From positions 620,001 to 684,000 of the forward strand of contig NZ_CP048279.1 in the NCBI RefSeq assembly GCF_010365305.1: a stretch of DNA of 64,000 bases, read 5' to 3'. The position numbers were made by a program, and so were the translations under genes. The notes beneath the pieces are model-generated. The model saw only the letters and a list, made by a program, of their open reading frames with translations, made no database searches and had not been told where the DNA came from. Source of the DNA: Staphylococcus sp. MI 10-1553 (GTDB lineage Bacteria; Bacillota; Bacilli; Staphylococcales; Staphylococcaceae). Every line of letters starts with the position of its first letter. Position 1 is the stretch's first letter. Of this stretch, positions 19,868-29,134 are shown in pieces.

Positions 19868-21586
19868 ATGAAAAAAGCTTATCGGTATTTATGGTTTTTA
19901 TCATTAATTGTTGTCGTTGTACTTTCAGCATGTGGAAAAAATGGAAATGAGGAATCGAATACGTCGAATAAAACCGGCAAAAGCGATGCGAAAGGCGGCA
20001 CCTTAACAGTGGGGATAGCTGAACCGCCTGAGGGGAACTTCCAATCTATTTTTTCAGGGAGTACAGGCGACTCTAGTGTGATTGATTTTTTTAATGACTC
20101 ACTCATTGATGTAGGTGATGATTTGAAAGTGAAACCTAAAATTTTGTCATGGGAAAAAGACAAAAATGATGACTTGAAATATACGTTTAAAGTTAAAAAA
20201 GGGATTAAATGGCAAGACGGCAATCCATTTACAATCAATGACTGGATTTTTACATTGGAAACGTTAGCTGATCCTGATTATGATGGTCCGCGTTATAGTG
20301 GTGTCGCGGTCATTCAAGGTGCGGAAGAAAAACGTAACGGTGAAGCGGACAGTATTAGTGGTATCAAGAAAATTGATGATTATACTGCAGAAATCACATT
20401 TAAAGCGCATAAAGCGAATAATTTATTAGAATTGTGGACATCTGCGCCAATTAGCGAAAAAGTATTTAAAGATATTCCAGTTAAAGATATGGCGAAATCA
20501 GACGCTGTACGTAAAAATCCAATTGGTATTGGACCATACAAAGTGAAGCGTATTGTTGATGGCGAATCGGTTGAACTTGTTAAAAACAAAGATTACTGGC
20601 GCGGCGAACCGAATATCAACAATATCAATTTACGTGTTGTGGAACAAACATCGATGACACAAGCGCTAGAAAACGGCGATATTGATATGGCAACAATCAC
20701 AGCACCAATCGCGAAAGAAATTAAAGACAGTGGCAGTAAAAACTTGAAATTATTACAAGCACCGTCAACATCTTACGCCATCGTCGGATTTGTCTTAAAT
20801 GATTACGATAAAAAGGCACAAAAAATTGGTAAAGAAAGACCGAAATATCAAGATAAAAAGTTACGTCAAGCCATGGCCTATGCAATTAATCGAAAAGAAT
20901 GGATCGACGCATTTTATTATGGTTACGGTAAGCCGCTTAACGGTTTAATTCCTTCTGCACATTGGAGTGGTGCGAAAGAAGGAGACGTTAAAGAATACAC
21001 TTATGATGTTGATAAAGCGAAAAAACTATTGGATGAAGCAGGTTATAAAGATAAAGACGGTGATGGTTTCCGTGAAGATCCTCAAGGTAAACCATTTGTA
21101 GTAAATCTTAAGCATTATGCAGGCTCTAACCCAACATTTGAACCACGTACAGCAGCACTCAAAGGTTACTGGGAAAAAGTGGGACTCAAAACGAAAGTTG
21201 AAATGGAAGAATTCGGTAAGTATAGCAGTGATTTAGAAAAGGCTTCTAAAGATATGGAAGTGTATTTCAGAACGTGGCAACAAGGGTCAGACCCTGATCC
21301 GTCAGAATTGTACAAATCTACGGCACTTTGGAATGAATCACGTTACAACAATCCAAAAGCAGACAAGATTTTAGAAGAAGCGGTTGATACAAAAGTAGTG
21401 GGCGACGACAATGAAAAACGTAAAGAAAAATATTTAGAATGGCAAAAAATCATGGCTGAAGATGTGCCGGTCATTCCAATTGTAGAGTTAGAAGATGTGA
21501 CTGCAGTGAACAGTAGAGTGAAAAACTTTGAAGTGTCACTGAAAGGTACTAACCCAATTTATGAATGGTCAGTAGAAGACAAGTAA
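19868..21586 (+). CDS. oppA: Peptide ABC transporter substrate-binding lipoprotein, copy 2
   Basis: A 572-residue lipoprotein with lipobox L-S-A-C, K-G-G-T-L-T-V-G at the domain start and the same overall sequence as the copy at 13.9 kb. Long stretches are identical in the two, for example the F-K-V-K-K-G-I-K-W-Q-D-G segment and the D-P-D-P-S region. Differences cluster in the N-terminal linker and near the likely pocket (for example residues 48-75 and 280-310), so the ligand range may have diverged. GGAGG precedes the ATG. It opens the second A-D-F-B-C operon. Confidence 0.93.
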   Translation: MKKAYRYLWFLSLIVVVVLSACGKNGNEESNTSNKTGKSDAKGGTLTVGIAEPPEGNFQSIFSGSTGDSSVIDFFNDSLIDVGDDLKVKPKILSWEKDKNDDLKYTFKVKKGIKWQDGNPFTINDWIFTLETLADPDYDGPRYSGVAVIQGAEEKRNGEADSISGIKKIDDYTAEITFKAHKANNLLELWTSAPISEKVFKDIPVKDMAKSDAVRKNPIGIGPYKVKRIVDGESVELVKNKDYWRGEPNINNINLRVVEQTSMTQALENGDIDMATITAPIAKEIKDSGSKNLKLLQAPSTSYAIVGFVLNDYDKKAQKIGKERPKYQDKKLRQAMAYAINRKEWIDAFYYGYGKPLNGLIPSAHWSGAKEGDVKEYTYDVDKAKKLLDEAGYKDKDGDGFREDPQGKPFVVNLKHYAGSNPTFEPRTAALKGYWEKVGLKTKVEMEEFGKYSSDLEKASKDMEVYFRTWQQGSDPDPSELYKSTALWNESRYNNPKADKILEEAVDTKVVGDDNEKRKEKYLEWQKIMAEDVPVIPIVELEDVTAVNSRVKNFEVSLKGTNPIYEWSVEDK

Positions 21587-21598
21587 TGACAAATTGTG

Positions 21599-21645
21599 AA
21601 GAAAAGGGATACGTGGCGGAGAACGTCCGTCCCCTTTTCTTATAT
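21599..21645 (+). terminator. Intra-operon terminator between oppA and oppD, copy 2
   Basis: AAGAAAAGGG pairs with CCCCTTTTCTT around a GC-containing loop. It occupies the same place as the terminator at 15.7 kb, although the loop sequence differs. Confidence 0.75.
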
Positions 21646-21708
21646 TTAAACGAAAATAAAAGAGGATAACGCAGTTTTTATTTTTGATATGGTCATAGGG
21701 GTGAAACA

Positions 21709-22719
21709 ATGAATGAGAGCAAATTGTTAGAAGTCAAAAATTTATCTACCGCATTTGAGATAGAGGGACAACAGTACGATGCGATTTCTGATATTCATTT
21801 AGACATTAGAGAAGGAGAAATATTAGGTATTGTAGGAGAATCGGGCTCTGGCAAATCTGTATTAAGTTTATCCATTTTAAATTTATTACCTGAAAAAATT
21901 GCGACGATTCGTTCAGGTGAAGTGCACTATAAAGGTCAACGTATCGATAACATGTCGCATGAAGCATTCAACAAAGTACGGGGGAACGAGGTAGCAATGA
22001 TTTTCCAAGAACCGATGACCTCGCTCAATCCTGTTTTTACAATCGGCAATCAGTTGATGGAAATGATTATGTTGCATTTAAAAATTTCGAAAAATGAAGC
22101 ACGGGCTAAGGCGATTCAATTGCTTCAAGATGTTGGAATTCCGCGTGCGAATAAAGTCATTGATGAATATCCCCATCAATTATCAGGTGGGATGCGTCAA
22201 CGGGTGATGATTGCGATGGCGATTTCATGTGCACCTCAACTGCTCATTGCTGACGAACCTACGACCGCACTCGATGTGACGGTACAAGCGCAAATATTAG
22301 CACTGTTAAAACGCATACAAGCCGAAACACATATGGGTGTCATCTTTATTTCACATGATTTAGGCGTGATTTCAGAGGTGTGTGATCGTGTAGCAGTCAT
22401 GTATGCGGGAAAAATTGTAGAACTCGCACCTGTAGAAGAAATTTTTACGCACCCTAAACATCCCTATACACAGTTGCTTTTAAAAGCGATACCTCGATTG
22501 GATGTACAACAAGAGACGCTTGAGACGATTCAAGGTTCTGTGCCGAGCTTAGTCGAGTTGCCACAACAAGGTTGTCGTTTCGTCAATCGATGTCCACATG
22601 CGATGGAAATGTGTCAAATACAAGATGTGAGTGGCATTCAAGTGGCAGATGAACATCAAGTGTTTTGTCATTTATATCGAAGTGAAACACAACTGAAGGG
22701 GGTCGGACAGCATGAGTGA
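21709..22719 (+). CDS. oppD: Peptide ABC transporter ATPase OppD, copy 2
   Basis: A 336-residue ATPase with Walker A G-E-S-G-S-G-K-S, signature L-S-G-G-M-R-Q-R and Walker B A-D-E-P-T-T-A-L-D, plus an oligo_HPY tail with C-R-F-V-N-R-C-P. It is collinear with the copy at 15.8 kb. A modest ribosome site (GGGGTG) lies before the ATG. The stop overlaps the start of the next gene by eight bases. Confidence 0.93.
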   Translation: MNESKLLEVKNLSTAFEIEGQQYDAISDIHLDIREGEILGIVGESGSGKSVLSLSILNLLPEKIATIRSGEVHYKGQRIDNMSHEAFNKVRGNEVAMIFQEPMTSLNPVFTIGNQLMEMIMLHLKISKNEARAKAIQLLQDVGIPRANKVIDEYPHQLSGGMRQRVMIAMAISCAPQLLIADEPTTALDVTVQAQILALLKRIQAETHMGVIFISHDLGVISEVCDRVAVMYAGKIVELAPVEEIFTHPKHPYTQLLLKAIPRLDVQQETLETIQGSVPSLVELPQQGCRFVNRCPHAMEMCQIQDVSGIQVADEHQVFCHLYRSETQLKGVGQHE

Positions 22720-23698
22720 AAACATTTTAGAAGTGAATGATTTAAAGCAGTACTATCCGATTAAAGGGGGCATATTTCAGCGTCAGATTGGTGAAGTGAA
22801 AGCGGTGGATGGCATTTCTTTTGCCATTAAAGCAGGTCAGACAGTCGGGTTAGTGGGTGAGTCAGGCTGTGGTAAATCATCAGCAGGGCGTACGATTTTA
22901 CGATTACAACAAGCCCACTCAGGTGAGGTTAAATTTTGCGGTCAAGATATTACGAAACTTAGAGGACGCGCATTAAGAGAAGCACGTAAAGGCTTTCAAA
23001 TGGTGTTCCAAGATCCGTATGCGTCACTGAATCCGATGCAAATGGTGGGAGATATTGTCGGTGAGCCGATTCGTAATTATTACCATAAAAAACAAAAAGA
23101 CATTGAAGATGAAGTGAAAGACTTGTTGAAGCGTGTCGGACTCAATGAAGCGGATTATTACAAATATGCACATGAATTTTCAGGTGGACAACGACAACGT
23201 GTAGGGATTGCGCGTGCATTAGCGCTTAAGCCGAAGTTGATTATCGCCGATGAACCGGTCAGTGCGTTAGACGTTTCTGTTCAGTCTCAAGTGTTGAATA
23301 TTATGGCAGAATTACAAGAAGAATTTGGACTTAGCTATTTGTTTATTGCGCATGATTTAAGTGTTGTCAAACATGTGAGTGACTATATTTGTGTGATGTA
23401 TTTAGGCCATATTTTAGAACAAGGTCCTGCTGAAGCGATCTATGAAAATCCGAGCCATCCTTATACGAAAGCACTCATTTCGGCCATACCTGAAATTGAT
23501 CCTCGTAAGCGAAAAGAAAGAATTTTGCTAGAGGGCGATTTGCCGTCACCGAGTGATCCGCCATCAGGTTGTCCATTTCATACGAGATGCCCAGTGGCTG
23601 AAGCGAGATGTGCTGAAATCAAGCCGCCATCAGTGGAAGTCAGTGACAAACATTATGCAGCGTGTGTCTTATTAGAAAATGGGGGTGCGGCCAAATGA
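22712..23698 (+). CDS. oppF: Peptide ABC transporter ATPase OppF, copy 2
   Basis: A 328-residue ATPase with Walker A G-E-S-G-C-G-K-S, signature F-S-G-G-Q-R-Q-R, Walker B A-D-E-P-V-S-A-L-D and a C-P-F-H-T-R-C-P tail. It is nearly superimposable on the copy at 16.8 kb in the central domain. AAGGGGG lies upstream of the ATG. It overlaps oppD before it and oppB after it. Confidence 0.93.
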   Translation: MSENILEVNDLKQYYPIKGGIFQRQIGEVKAVDGISFAIKAGQTVGLVGESGCGKSSAGRTILRLQQAHSGEVKFCGQDITKLRGRALREARKGFQMVFQDPYASLNPMQMVGDIVGEPIRNYYHKKQKDIEDEVKDLLKRVGLNEADYYKYAHEFSGGQRQRVGIARALALKPKLIIADEPVSALDVSVQSQVLNIMAELQEEFGLSYLFIAHDLSVVKHVSDYICVMYLGHILEQGPAEAIYENPSHPYTKALISAIPEIDPRKRKERILLEGDLPSPSDPPSGCPFHTRCPVAEARCAEIKPPSVEVSDKHYAACVLLENGGAAK

Positions 23699-24657
23699 CA
23701 ACATTGATTATTAGACGTATTTTATTAATGATTCCAATGCTCATTTTAATGTCGGTTGTTATTTTTACAATTTCTAAATTACAACCAGGTGATGCGTTTT
23801 CAGGCAATATGGATCCAAAAGCTGGTGCAAAATATTATGAACAAGAACGTGAACGATTAGGGTTAAACGATCCGCTTCCAGTGCAATACATGAAGTGGGG
23901 CGAACGTGTACTGCATGGTGATTTTGGAGATTCCATTCGCTACAAACGTCCGGTCATGGATTTAGTGAAGGAGCGTATGCCGAATACGATTTTGTTAGGC
24001 GTCACAAGTTTAGTTATTACATATCTTATTGCTTTTCCACTCGGGATACTATCAGGACGAAAGCCGTACAGTCTTTCTGATTACAGTATTCAATTTTTAA
24101 ACTATTTAATGCTGGCTATCCCTTCTTTTGTTGCAGGGGTGTTCGCCATTTATATTTTCGCGTTTCAACTTGGACTCTTTCCTTTTTCAGGTTCCGTAGC
24201 GCTCGGGGTTGAACCTGGCTCAGCAGCATATTATATTAGCAAAATTTATCATACGATTTTGCCAGGAACAGTGCTCGGCTTATTATCAACAGCAAGCTAT
24301 GTACAATTTTTACGTAACGATATTATCGAAAACGCGCGTAAAGATTATATTCGTACCGCACGAGCGAAAGGTTTATCAGAGTCTACCGTTTATAATAAAC
24401 ATATTTTAAGAAACTCTATTATTCCGATTGTGACGTTTTTTGGTGCAGATGTATTATCCGTTTTTGGTGGTGCAGTCATTACAGAAACGATTTTCTCATA
24501 TCCAGGTATCGGGAAGCTCCTCATTGATGCAATTAGTGGTAAAGATTACCCATTGATGATGGCACTCTTACTATTCTTCTCATTTTTAGGATTATTGGCT
24601 AACTTAATTTCAGATATTACGTATAGCATAGTCGATCCGAGAATTAAGAGTAATTAG
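23695..24657 (+). CDS. oppB: Peptide ABC transporter permease OppB, copy 2
   Basis: A 320-residue permease, the same length as copy 1, with six helices and the A-R-A-K-G-L-S-E-S EAA loop. The ATG at 23695 is taken because it overlaps the oppF stop (ATGA) as in the first operon and has GGGGGTG upstream. A TTG-type start further upstream inside oppF would add 11 residues without homology to copy 1. Confidence 0.93.
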   Translation: MTTLIIRRILLMIPMLILMSVVIFTISKLQPGDAFSGNMDPKAGAKYYEQERERLGLNDPLPVQYMKWGERVLHGDFGDSIRYKRPVMDLVKERMPNTILLGVTSLVITYLIAFPLGILSGRKPYSLSDYSIQFLNYLMLAIPSFVAGVFAIYIFAFQLGLFPFSGSVALGVEPGSAAYYISKIYHTILPGTVLGLLSTASYVQFLRNDIIENARKDYIRTARAKGLSESTVYNKHILRNSIIPIVTFFGADVLSVFGGAVITETIFSYPGIGKLLIDAISGKDYPLMMALLLFFSFLGLLANLISDITYSIVDPRIKSN

Positions 24658-24668
24658 GGGGGATATTG

Positions 24669-25562
24669 ATGGATAAATTAAAAAAAGCAAAAAGTAAATC
24701 ACCACTGACGATTGCCCGTAAGAAATTTCTTAAAAACAAACCGGCTATGGTTGCTACAATCGTTCTCGGATGTATTGCGGTCATTTCGTTTTTAGCACCA
24801 CTCCTTGCCCCTTATGATCCGAACTTACAAAATTTAGTATTGATTAAAGGGGATATGTCAGCGGAACATTGGCTCGGTACAGATTCTGGTGGACGTGATA
24901 TTTTAAGCCGACTGTTGTATGCGGGCCGCGTATCGCTATTATTTGGACTTTTTACTTCTATTGGTTTGATGACAATAGGCGTATTGATTGGGATGATTTC
25001 GGGTTATTACGGTGGTTGGGTCGATACAGTGCTCATGCGTTTTACAGAGTTTGTTATGCTATTCCCATTCATTCCTTTTGCGGTCGTGTTGAATGCGACG
25101 TTCAGTGGTAAAATCGAAAATCAATACGGTTCAGCGATTGTTTTAGGTTTAGTACTCATCACCTTATCTTGGGTTGGTATCGCGAGGATCGTCCGCGGTA
25201 AAGTCATGCAAGAAAAAGAGAATGAATATTTCTTGGCCGCACAATCAATCGGAACGCCTGTGTATAAAATTTTATTTAAGCATTTATTACCGAACATTTT
25301 AAGTGTGATTATTGTACAAGCGACACTCGTATTTGCCGTACAAATCGTTGCCGAAGCGGGACTCAGTTTCCTCGGGTTTGGGATTAGTAAAAGTGTGCCG
25401 ACATGGGGGAACATGTTAACAGATGCACAAGAAGGCGACATTTTAAGAAGCAAGCCGTGGATCTGGATGCCACCTGCACTCATTATTACAGTCACAATTT
25501 TATGTATTAACTTTATCGGTGAAGGACTAAAAGATGCCCTTAATCCAAAATCAAAAAGGTAA
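24669..25562 (+). CDS. oppC: Peptide ABC transporter permease OppC, copy 2
   Basis: A 297-residue permease, the same length as copy 1, with L-G-T-D-S-G-G-R-D-I-L-S-R, the A-A-Q-S-I-G EAA loop and the G-E-G-L-K-D-A-L-N-P-K tail. The ATG at 24669 is preferred to the TTG three bases upstream, with GGGGGG suitably placed. No strong terminator is seen before the next gene 120 bases later. Confidence 0.93.
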   Translation: MDKLKKAKSKSPLTIARKKFLKNKPAMVATIVLGCIAVISFLAPLLAPYDPNLQNLVLIKGDMSAEHWLGTDSGGRDILSRLLYAGRVSLLFGLFTSIGLMTIGVLIGMISGYYGGWVDTVLMRFTEFVMLFPFIPFAVVLNATFSGKIENQYGSAIVLGLVLITLSWVGIARIVRGKVMQEKENEYFLAAQSIGTPVYKILFKHLLPNILSVIIVQATLVFAVQIVAEAGLSFLGFGISKSVPTWGNMLTDAQEGDILRSKPWIWMPPALIITVTILCINFIGEGLKDALNPKSKR

Positions 25563-25682
25563 AAATTTGGAATGTATAGAAAAGAACACAAATCATATAA
25601 GTCATGATAAGAAATAATTTCACAATTCATGTATTTACGGATACAATAATGATAACCAAAATGACATGAGTAGGTGAAAATG

Positions 25683-26846
25683 ATGAGATATAGTGATGAA
25701 GAATTTGAAGCGTTTTTTTCTAACTTAACTGAAGACGAACAAGACGAATTACTCCATGAAGTGATAGCGTTGACATTAGGAGAAGAGGATGAAGAAAGAA
25801 GTATTGTTGCGCTATTAGATCATTACACTGTTGAAGACATTAAGACGTTATGTAAGCAGCATGGTATCACAGGGTACTCTGGCATGAATAAATCAGAGTT
25901 ACTTATTCATTTTATTACACATTTAGTAACACCTGAGCATATTCGAGAATGTGCTGAACACATGAGTCGGGCGCATCAACTACTACTCGTATTGACACAG
26001 CAAATGATTGAAGCAGGCATTCCTTTCGAAACAACGCTGGATGTCCCTCAGTCATTTTTGATGTATAAACCGATGAAGATGGTTGATGACACGGGCGAAA
26101 TTTTAATTCCTCATGAGATTGATACGAAAATGAAAGAAGCGGTTCAAACAGATGAAACTTTGAAAGAACTGTCTGACAGGTATCGTTTATTGATTGCAAG
26201 TGTAGAATTATACGGTTCACTCCCGTTTGAGCAGCTCCAAGTGGTTTACCAAAAATATATGGACCAATCGTTAACATTGGACGCATTGAAAGACTGGCTT
26301 GGATTAGTAGAAGAAGTGAATCCTGATTTCAAAAACTATGAAGTTAAAGATGGTACCATCACACATATAGATTTTCAGTTCGATCGGACACATATGCTAG
26401 AAATTGCGAAAGAGGTGACATATTATTTACCTGAAACAAAAGAAGAGATGCTGACATATAGCAAGCGAATTTATGGGATTGACCCTGAGCAATGTGATCG
26501 TATCATTGAATGGGTAAAAGACCATTTTATTGAGAATGAATACATGGATTTTATCGAACGCAACATAGAGGCTGAAGAACTTGGAACAGAATTACTATTA
26601 CTGTTAAAGCATATCAGTGAGCCTCATGATTTTATACCAGTGTTTGAAGCATGGATTGAAGACGATGTATTAGATGAAGATGCCTTCTCAACTGGTTTGG
26701 TCCTCTTTGATGAGATGTTGAATCATATGAGAAGTTGGTTGTATTTAGGTCATACATCAAAAGAATTTGAGAATATTTTAAATCATTCAAGCGAAAAGTA
26801 TGAAAATGTGATAGACTTTCATCAATATCAACAACGTAAAAAGTAA
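25683..26846 (+). CDS. Rho N-terminal (SAP-like) domain protein, unknown function
   Basis: A 387-residue acidic, mostly helical protein. Residues of roughly 40-80 (L-D-H-Y-T-V-E-D-I-K-T-L-C-K-Q-H-G-I and S-G-M-N-K-S-E-L-L-I) look like a Rho termination factor N-terminal/SAP helix-extended-loop-helix, a nucleic-acid-binding fold. The rest has no motif that I recognise; SEC-C-type cysteines are absent. AGGTG supports a start at 25683; ATG 25680 is the adjacent alternative. It stands alone after the opp operons. Confidence 0.65.
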   Translation: MRYSDEEFEAFFSNLTEDEQDELLHEVIALTLGEEDEERSIVALLDHYTVEDIKTLCKQHGITGYSGMNKSELLIHFITHLVTPEHIRECAEHMSRAHQLLLVLTQQMIEAGIPFETTLDVPQSFLMYKPMKMVDDTGEILIPHEIDTKMKEAVQTDETLKELSDRYRLLIASVELYGSLPFEQLQVVYQKYMDQSLTLDALKDWLGLVEEVNPDFKNYEVKDGTITHIDFQFDRTHMLEIAKEVTYYLPETKEEMLTYSKRIYGIDPEQCDRIIEWVKDHFIENEYMDFIERNIEAEELGTELLLLLKHISEPHDFIPVFEAWIEDDVLDEDAFSTGLVLFDEMLNHMRSWLYLGHTSKEFENILNHSSEKYENVIDFHQYQQRKK

Positions 26847-26925
26847 CTGTCGATTCAGTGTTCATGTCATGAGTAGCGTGTAAAGAGATATCTAGCGACT
26901 GTCGCGACCAAAGGGGATGAGTTCG

Positions 26926-27183
26926 ATGCTAAAAAAATTAATGGTATTGTTTTTTGGAATGGTCATCTCGACAACGATTGCAGAAACGTATTTGATTGCT
27001 GGCACATGGCAATATTTGTTCATGCAATCGATATCGCTCGCATTGATATTGTTCTTTATTTATCATTTTGTCGTTTTCCACTTGCAAGAAAGGCGGCAAG
27101 AAGACCGTCATCAAGAACGTCAATTTGTCGTTAAAGAAGAACCAGAAGATGAAAGTGGAAAGAAACGGTTAGTTCGTAAATAA
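26926..27183 (+). CDS. Small two-helix membrane protein
   Basis: An 85-residue protein with two predicted membrane helices (about 5-25 and 32-52), then a highly charged Arg/Glu/Gln tail that should be cytoplasmic. AAGGGG spaced before the ATG at 26926 decides the start; an ATG nine bases earlier abuts the ribosome site. No family is recognised. Helix hydrophobicity and codon use look genuine. Confidence 0.6.
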   Translation: MLKKLMVLFFGMVISTTIAETYLIAGTWQYLFMQSISLALILFFIYHFVVFHLQERRQEDRHQERQFVVKEEPEDESGKKRLVRK

Positions 27184-27199
27184 ATTGAATTATAAAATG

Positions 27200-27380
27200 G
27201 TTGATGGGACATAAAGATTATTAATGCTATTGATGCAGTATTTTGTGTAACTTGACCTTTTCCTACGAATTGTGGTTTTGATTGCCATCATGGCTTCGCG
27301 TTCCTAGGGGCGCCTAGGAACGCGAGCCCAAGATAGTAATCCATTGTGTAAACTAAGAAAAGTGATACACAAGTTCAAAA
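27200..27380. repeat. Palindromic intergenic element, copy 3 (collapsed)
   Basis: The head (GGGACATAAAGATT..., ATGCTATTGATGCAGTATTTTG) matches the head of the 2.3-kb copy, and the tail shares GTAAACTAAG. The centre is replaced by one very strong hairpin at 27292-27328: a perfect 13-bp stem TCGCGTTCCTAGG/CCTAGGAACGCGA with loop GGCG, extended by GGCT/AGCC. No gene is seen in this interval. Confidence 0.6.
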
Positions 27381-27473
27381 AATGAAATGTGATATGCAAG
27401 TGTATTAACCCGAAATGTCATGTGCACAACAACCTGAAATATTCACTAACATCATTGACTATTCACATCAAAA

Positions 27474-27518
27474 AACTCGAAGTTAAGACAACAGTTGTCA
27501 TCTCACTTCGAGCTTTTT
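27474..27518. terminator. Bidirectional terminator before sdaAA end
   Basis: CTCGAAGT/ACTTCGAG arms enclose a perfect GACAAC-A-GTTGTC inner stem, with T runs on both strands. It serves the minus-strand serine operon. Confidence 0.85.
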
Positions 27519-27527
27519 TATACCATA

Positions 27528-28427
27528 TTAAGAGAACACTTCGGATCGTTCCGAATCGCCAAAGATTTTAGCTTTAATTGCTTCACCTGTTGGCGTACCA
27601 GCGAGACCACCTAAACCTGTTTCGCGTAATGATGCAGGAAGGTTACGACCTACTTTATCCATAGCCTCAATGACTTCATCTACTGGAATGCGACTTTCAA
27701 CACCGGCAAGTGCGAGGTCAGCTGAAATCAGACCATTACCTGAACCAATCGCATTACGCATCACACAAGGAATTTCTACTAAACCTGCGACAGGGTCACA
27801 AACTAAACCAAGTAAGTTACTAATACTAATCGCAAGTGCATGTCCGGCTTGTTCTGGCGTACCACCGAATGTTTGTACAGCAGCAGCGGCAGCCATTGCA
27901 GACGCTGAACCGACTTCTGCTTGACAGCCACCTGTAGCACCAGCGACCGAAGCATTATTGGCGATGATCATACCGCACATCGAGGCAGCAAATAGAAATT
28001 CGATCATTTGGTCATTTGTTAAGTCGTGTGATTGTTCTAGTTTAAACAGTATCCCTGGAATAGTCCCTGAAGAACCGGCAGTCGGTGTCGCACAAATAAT
28101 GCCCATTGCTGCGTTAACTTCATTAGTAGCTACCGCACCTTCAACAGCTGACATCATATCATATCCAGAAAGGGCTTTATTGTTTTGGTTATATTTGTGG
28201 ACTTTAATCGCATCCTGACCAGTATAACCTGTCACACTTTTAACCCCTTCACCTGTCGTACCTTTTTGAACAGCTTCACGCATAGTGTCAAGGTTTTGCT
28301 GCATCATGTCCATGACTTCTTCGCGCGTCATACCACGTGTTTCCATTTCATGTTTAATCATAATTTCTGAAAAAGTTGTGTTATTTTCAGTCGCATAGTC
28401 GATTAATTCTTTCATCGTATCAAACAT
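27528..28427 (-). CDS. sdaAA: L-serine dehydratase, iron-sulfur-dependent, alpha subunit
   Basis: A 299-residue alpha subunit of the two-component 4Fe-4S serine deaminase, which converts L-serine to pyruvate and ammonia. Cysteines sit in I-I-C-A-T-P-T-A-G-S-S-G-T-I-P-G, G-A-T-G-G-C-Q-A-E-V-G-S and V-C-D-P-V-A-G-L-V-E-I-P-C, the family's cluster-binding and active-site blocks. It is the last gene of the permease-sdaAB-sdaAA operon, 15 bases after sdaAB, with a terminator just beyond the stop. Confidence 0.95.
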   Translation of the reverse strand: MFDTMKELIDYATENNTTFSEIMIKHEMETRGMTREEVMDMMQQNLDTMREAVQKGTTGEGVKSVTGYTGQDAIKVHKYNQNNKALSGYDMMSAVEGAVATNEVNAAMGIICATPTAGSSGTIPGILFKLEQSHDLTNDQMIEFLFAASMCGMIIANNASVAGATGGCQAEVGSASAMAAAAAVQTFGGTPEQAGHALAISISNLLGLVCDPVAGLVEIPCVMRNAIGSGNGLISADLALAGVESRIPVDEVIEAMDKVGRNLPASLRETGLGGLAGTPTGEAIKAKIFGDSERSEVFS

Positions 28428-28442
28428 GGGAGTCCCTCCAAT

Positions 28443-29120
28443 TTATTCTATATATGAAAAGTTTAAAAACGCATATTTTTCTTTGATTGATTCAAGTAGT
28501 TCACTTTTCATCGGTTTATTCAAATGTAAGGCAAGTAAGCAATGGCCTTTTGTCATCGTTTTAATCTCTTCATTGATGTCGACTTCATGGTCGATTAAAT
28601 CGTTAATTAAATGATTGACTTCTGCAATTTTGCATTCCCCATCAATGACAAGAATAGGGGGTGTATGCGCCATCAAAATACACATTTGGTTAACGTGAAT
28701 ACTTTTCACTTTGAATGCACCACCGCCAATTGAAATACCATTCAACTCGACATGACGGTCACCGTGATCGATTTCGATGACTGCACAGTTTGGATGTTCA
28801 CCTAAACTTGAACCTGATTTTTCGATAAAGTCAAAGTCAATGCCTTCACTTCTTGCAATTTTTGTCGATGTTTTAATACGAGAATCGAATGTACTAAAAC
28901 CTAATAAGCCACCGATAATCGCTAAATCTGTGCCGTGACCTTTATGTGTTTCTGCAAAGGATTCGTAATAGTTCACAACGATTTTCTCAGGTGTATCACC
29001 AAGGACAGCACGAGCGGCCTGACCAATTTTCACTGCACCTGCCGTATGTGAACTCGATGGCCCCATCATGACTGGGCCGATAATATCAAACGCACTTTGG
29101 TAATCTTTTGTACGTGCCAT
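28443..29120 (-). CDS. sdaAB: L-serine dehydratase, beta subunit
   Basis: A 225-residue beta subunit with the I-G-P-V-M-M-G-P-S-S-S-H-T-A-G-A block near the N-terminus, which is diagnostic, and a C-terminal ACT-like domain (about 145-220), where serine is thought to bind in this family. A ribosome site GGAGCGG precedes the ATG. It is encoded 14 bases after the permease gene and just before sdaAA. Confidence 0.94.
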   Translation of the reverse strand: MARTKDYQSAFDIIGPVMMGPSSSHTAGAVKIGQAARAVLGDTPEKIVVNYYESFAETHKGHGTDLAIIGGLLGFSTFDSRIKTSTKIARSEGIDFDFIEKSGSSLGEHPNCAVIEIDHGDRHVELNGISIGGGAFKVKSIHVNQMCILMAHTPPILVIDGECKIAEVNHLINDLIDHEVDINEEIKTMTKGHCLLALHLNKPMKSELLESIKEKYAFLNFSYIE

Positions 29121-29134
29121 AACTCATCCGCTCC

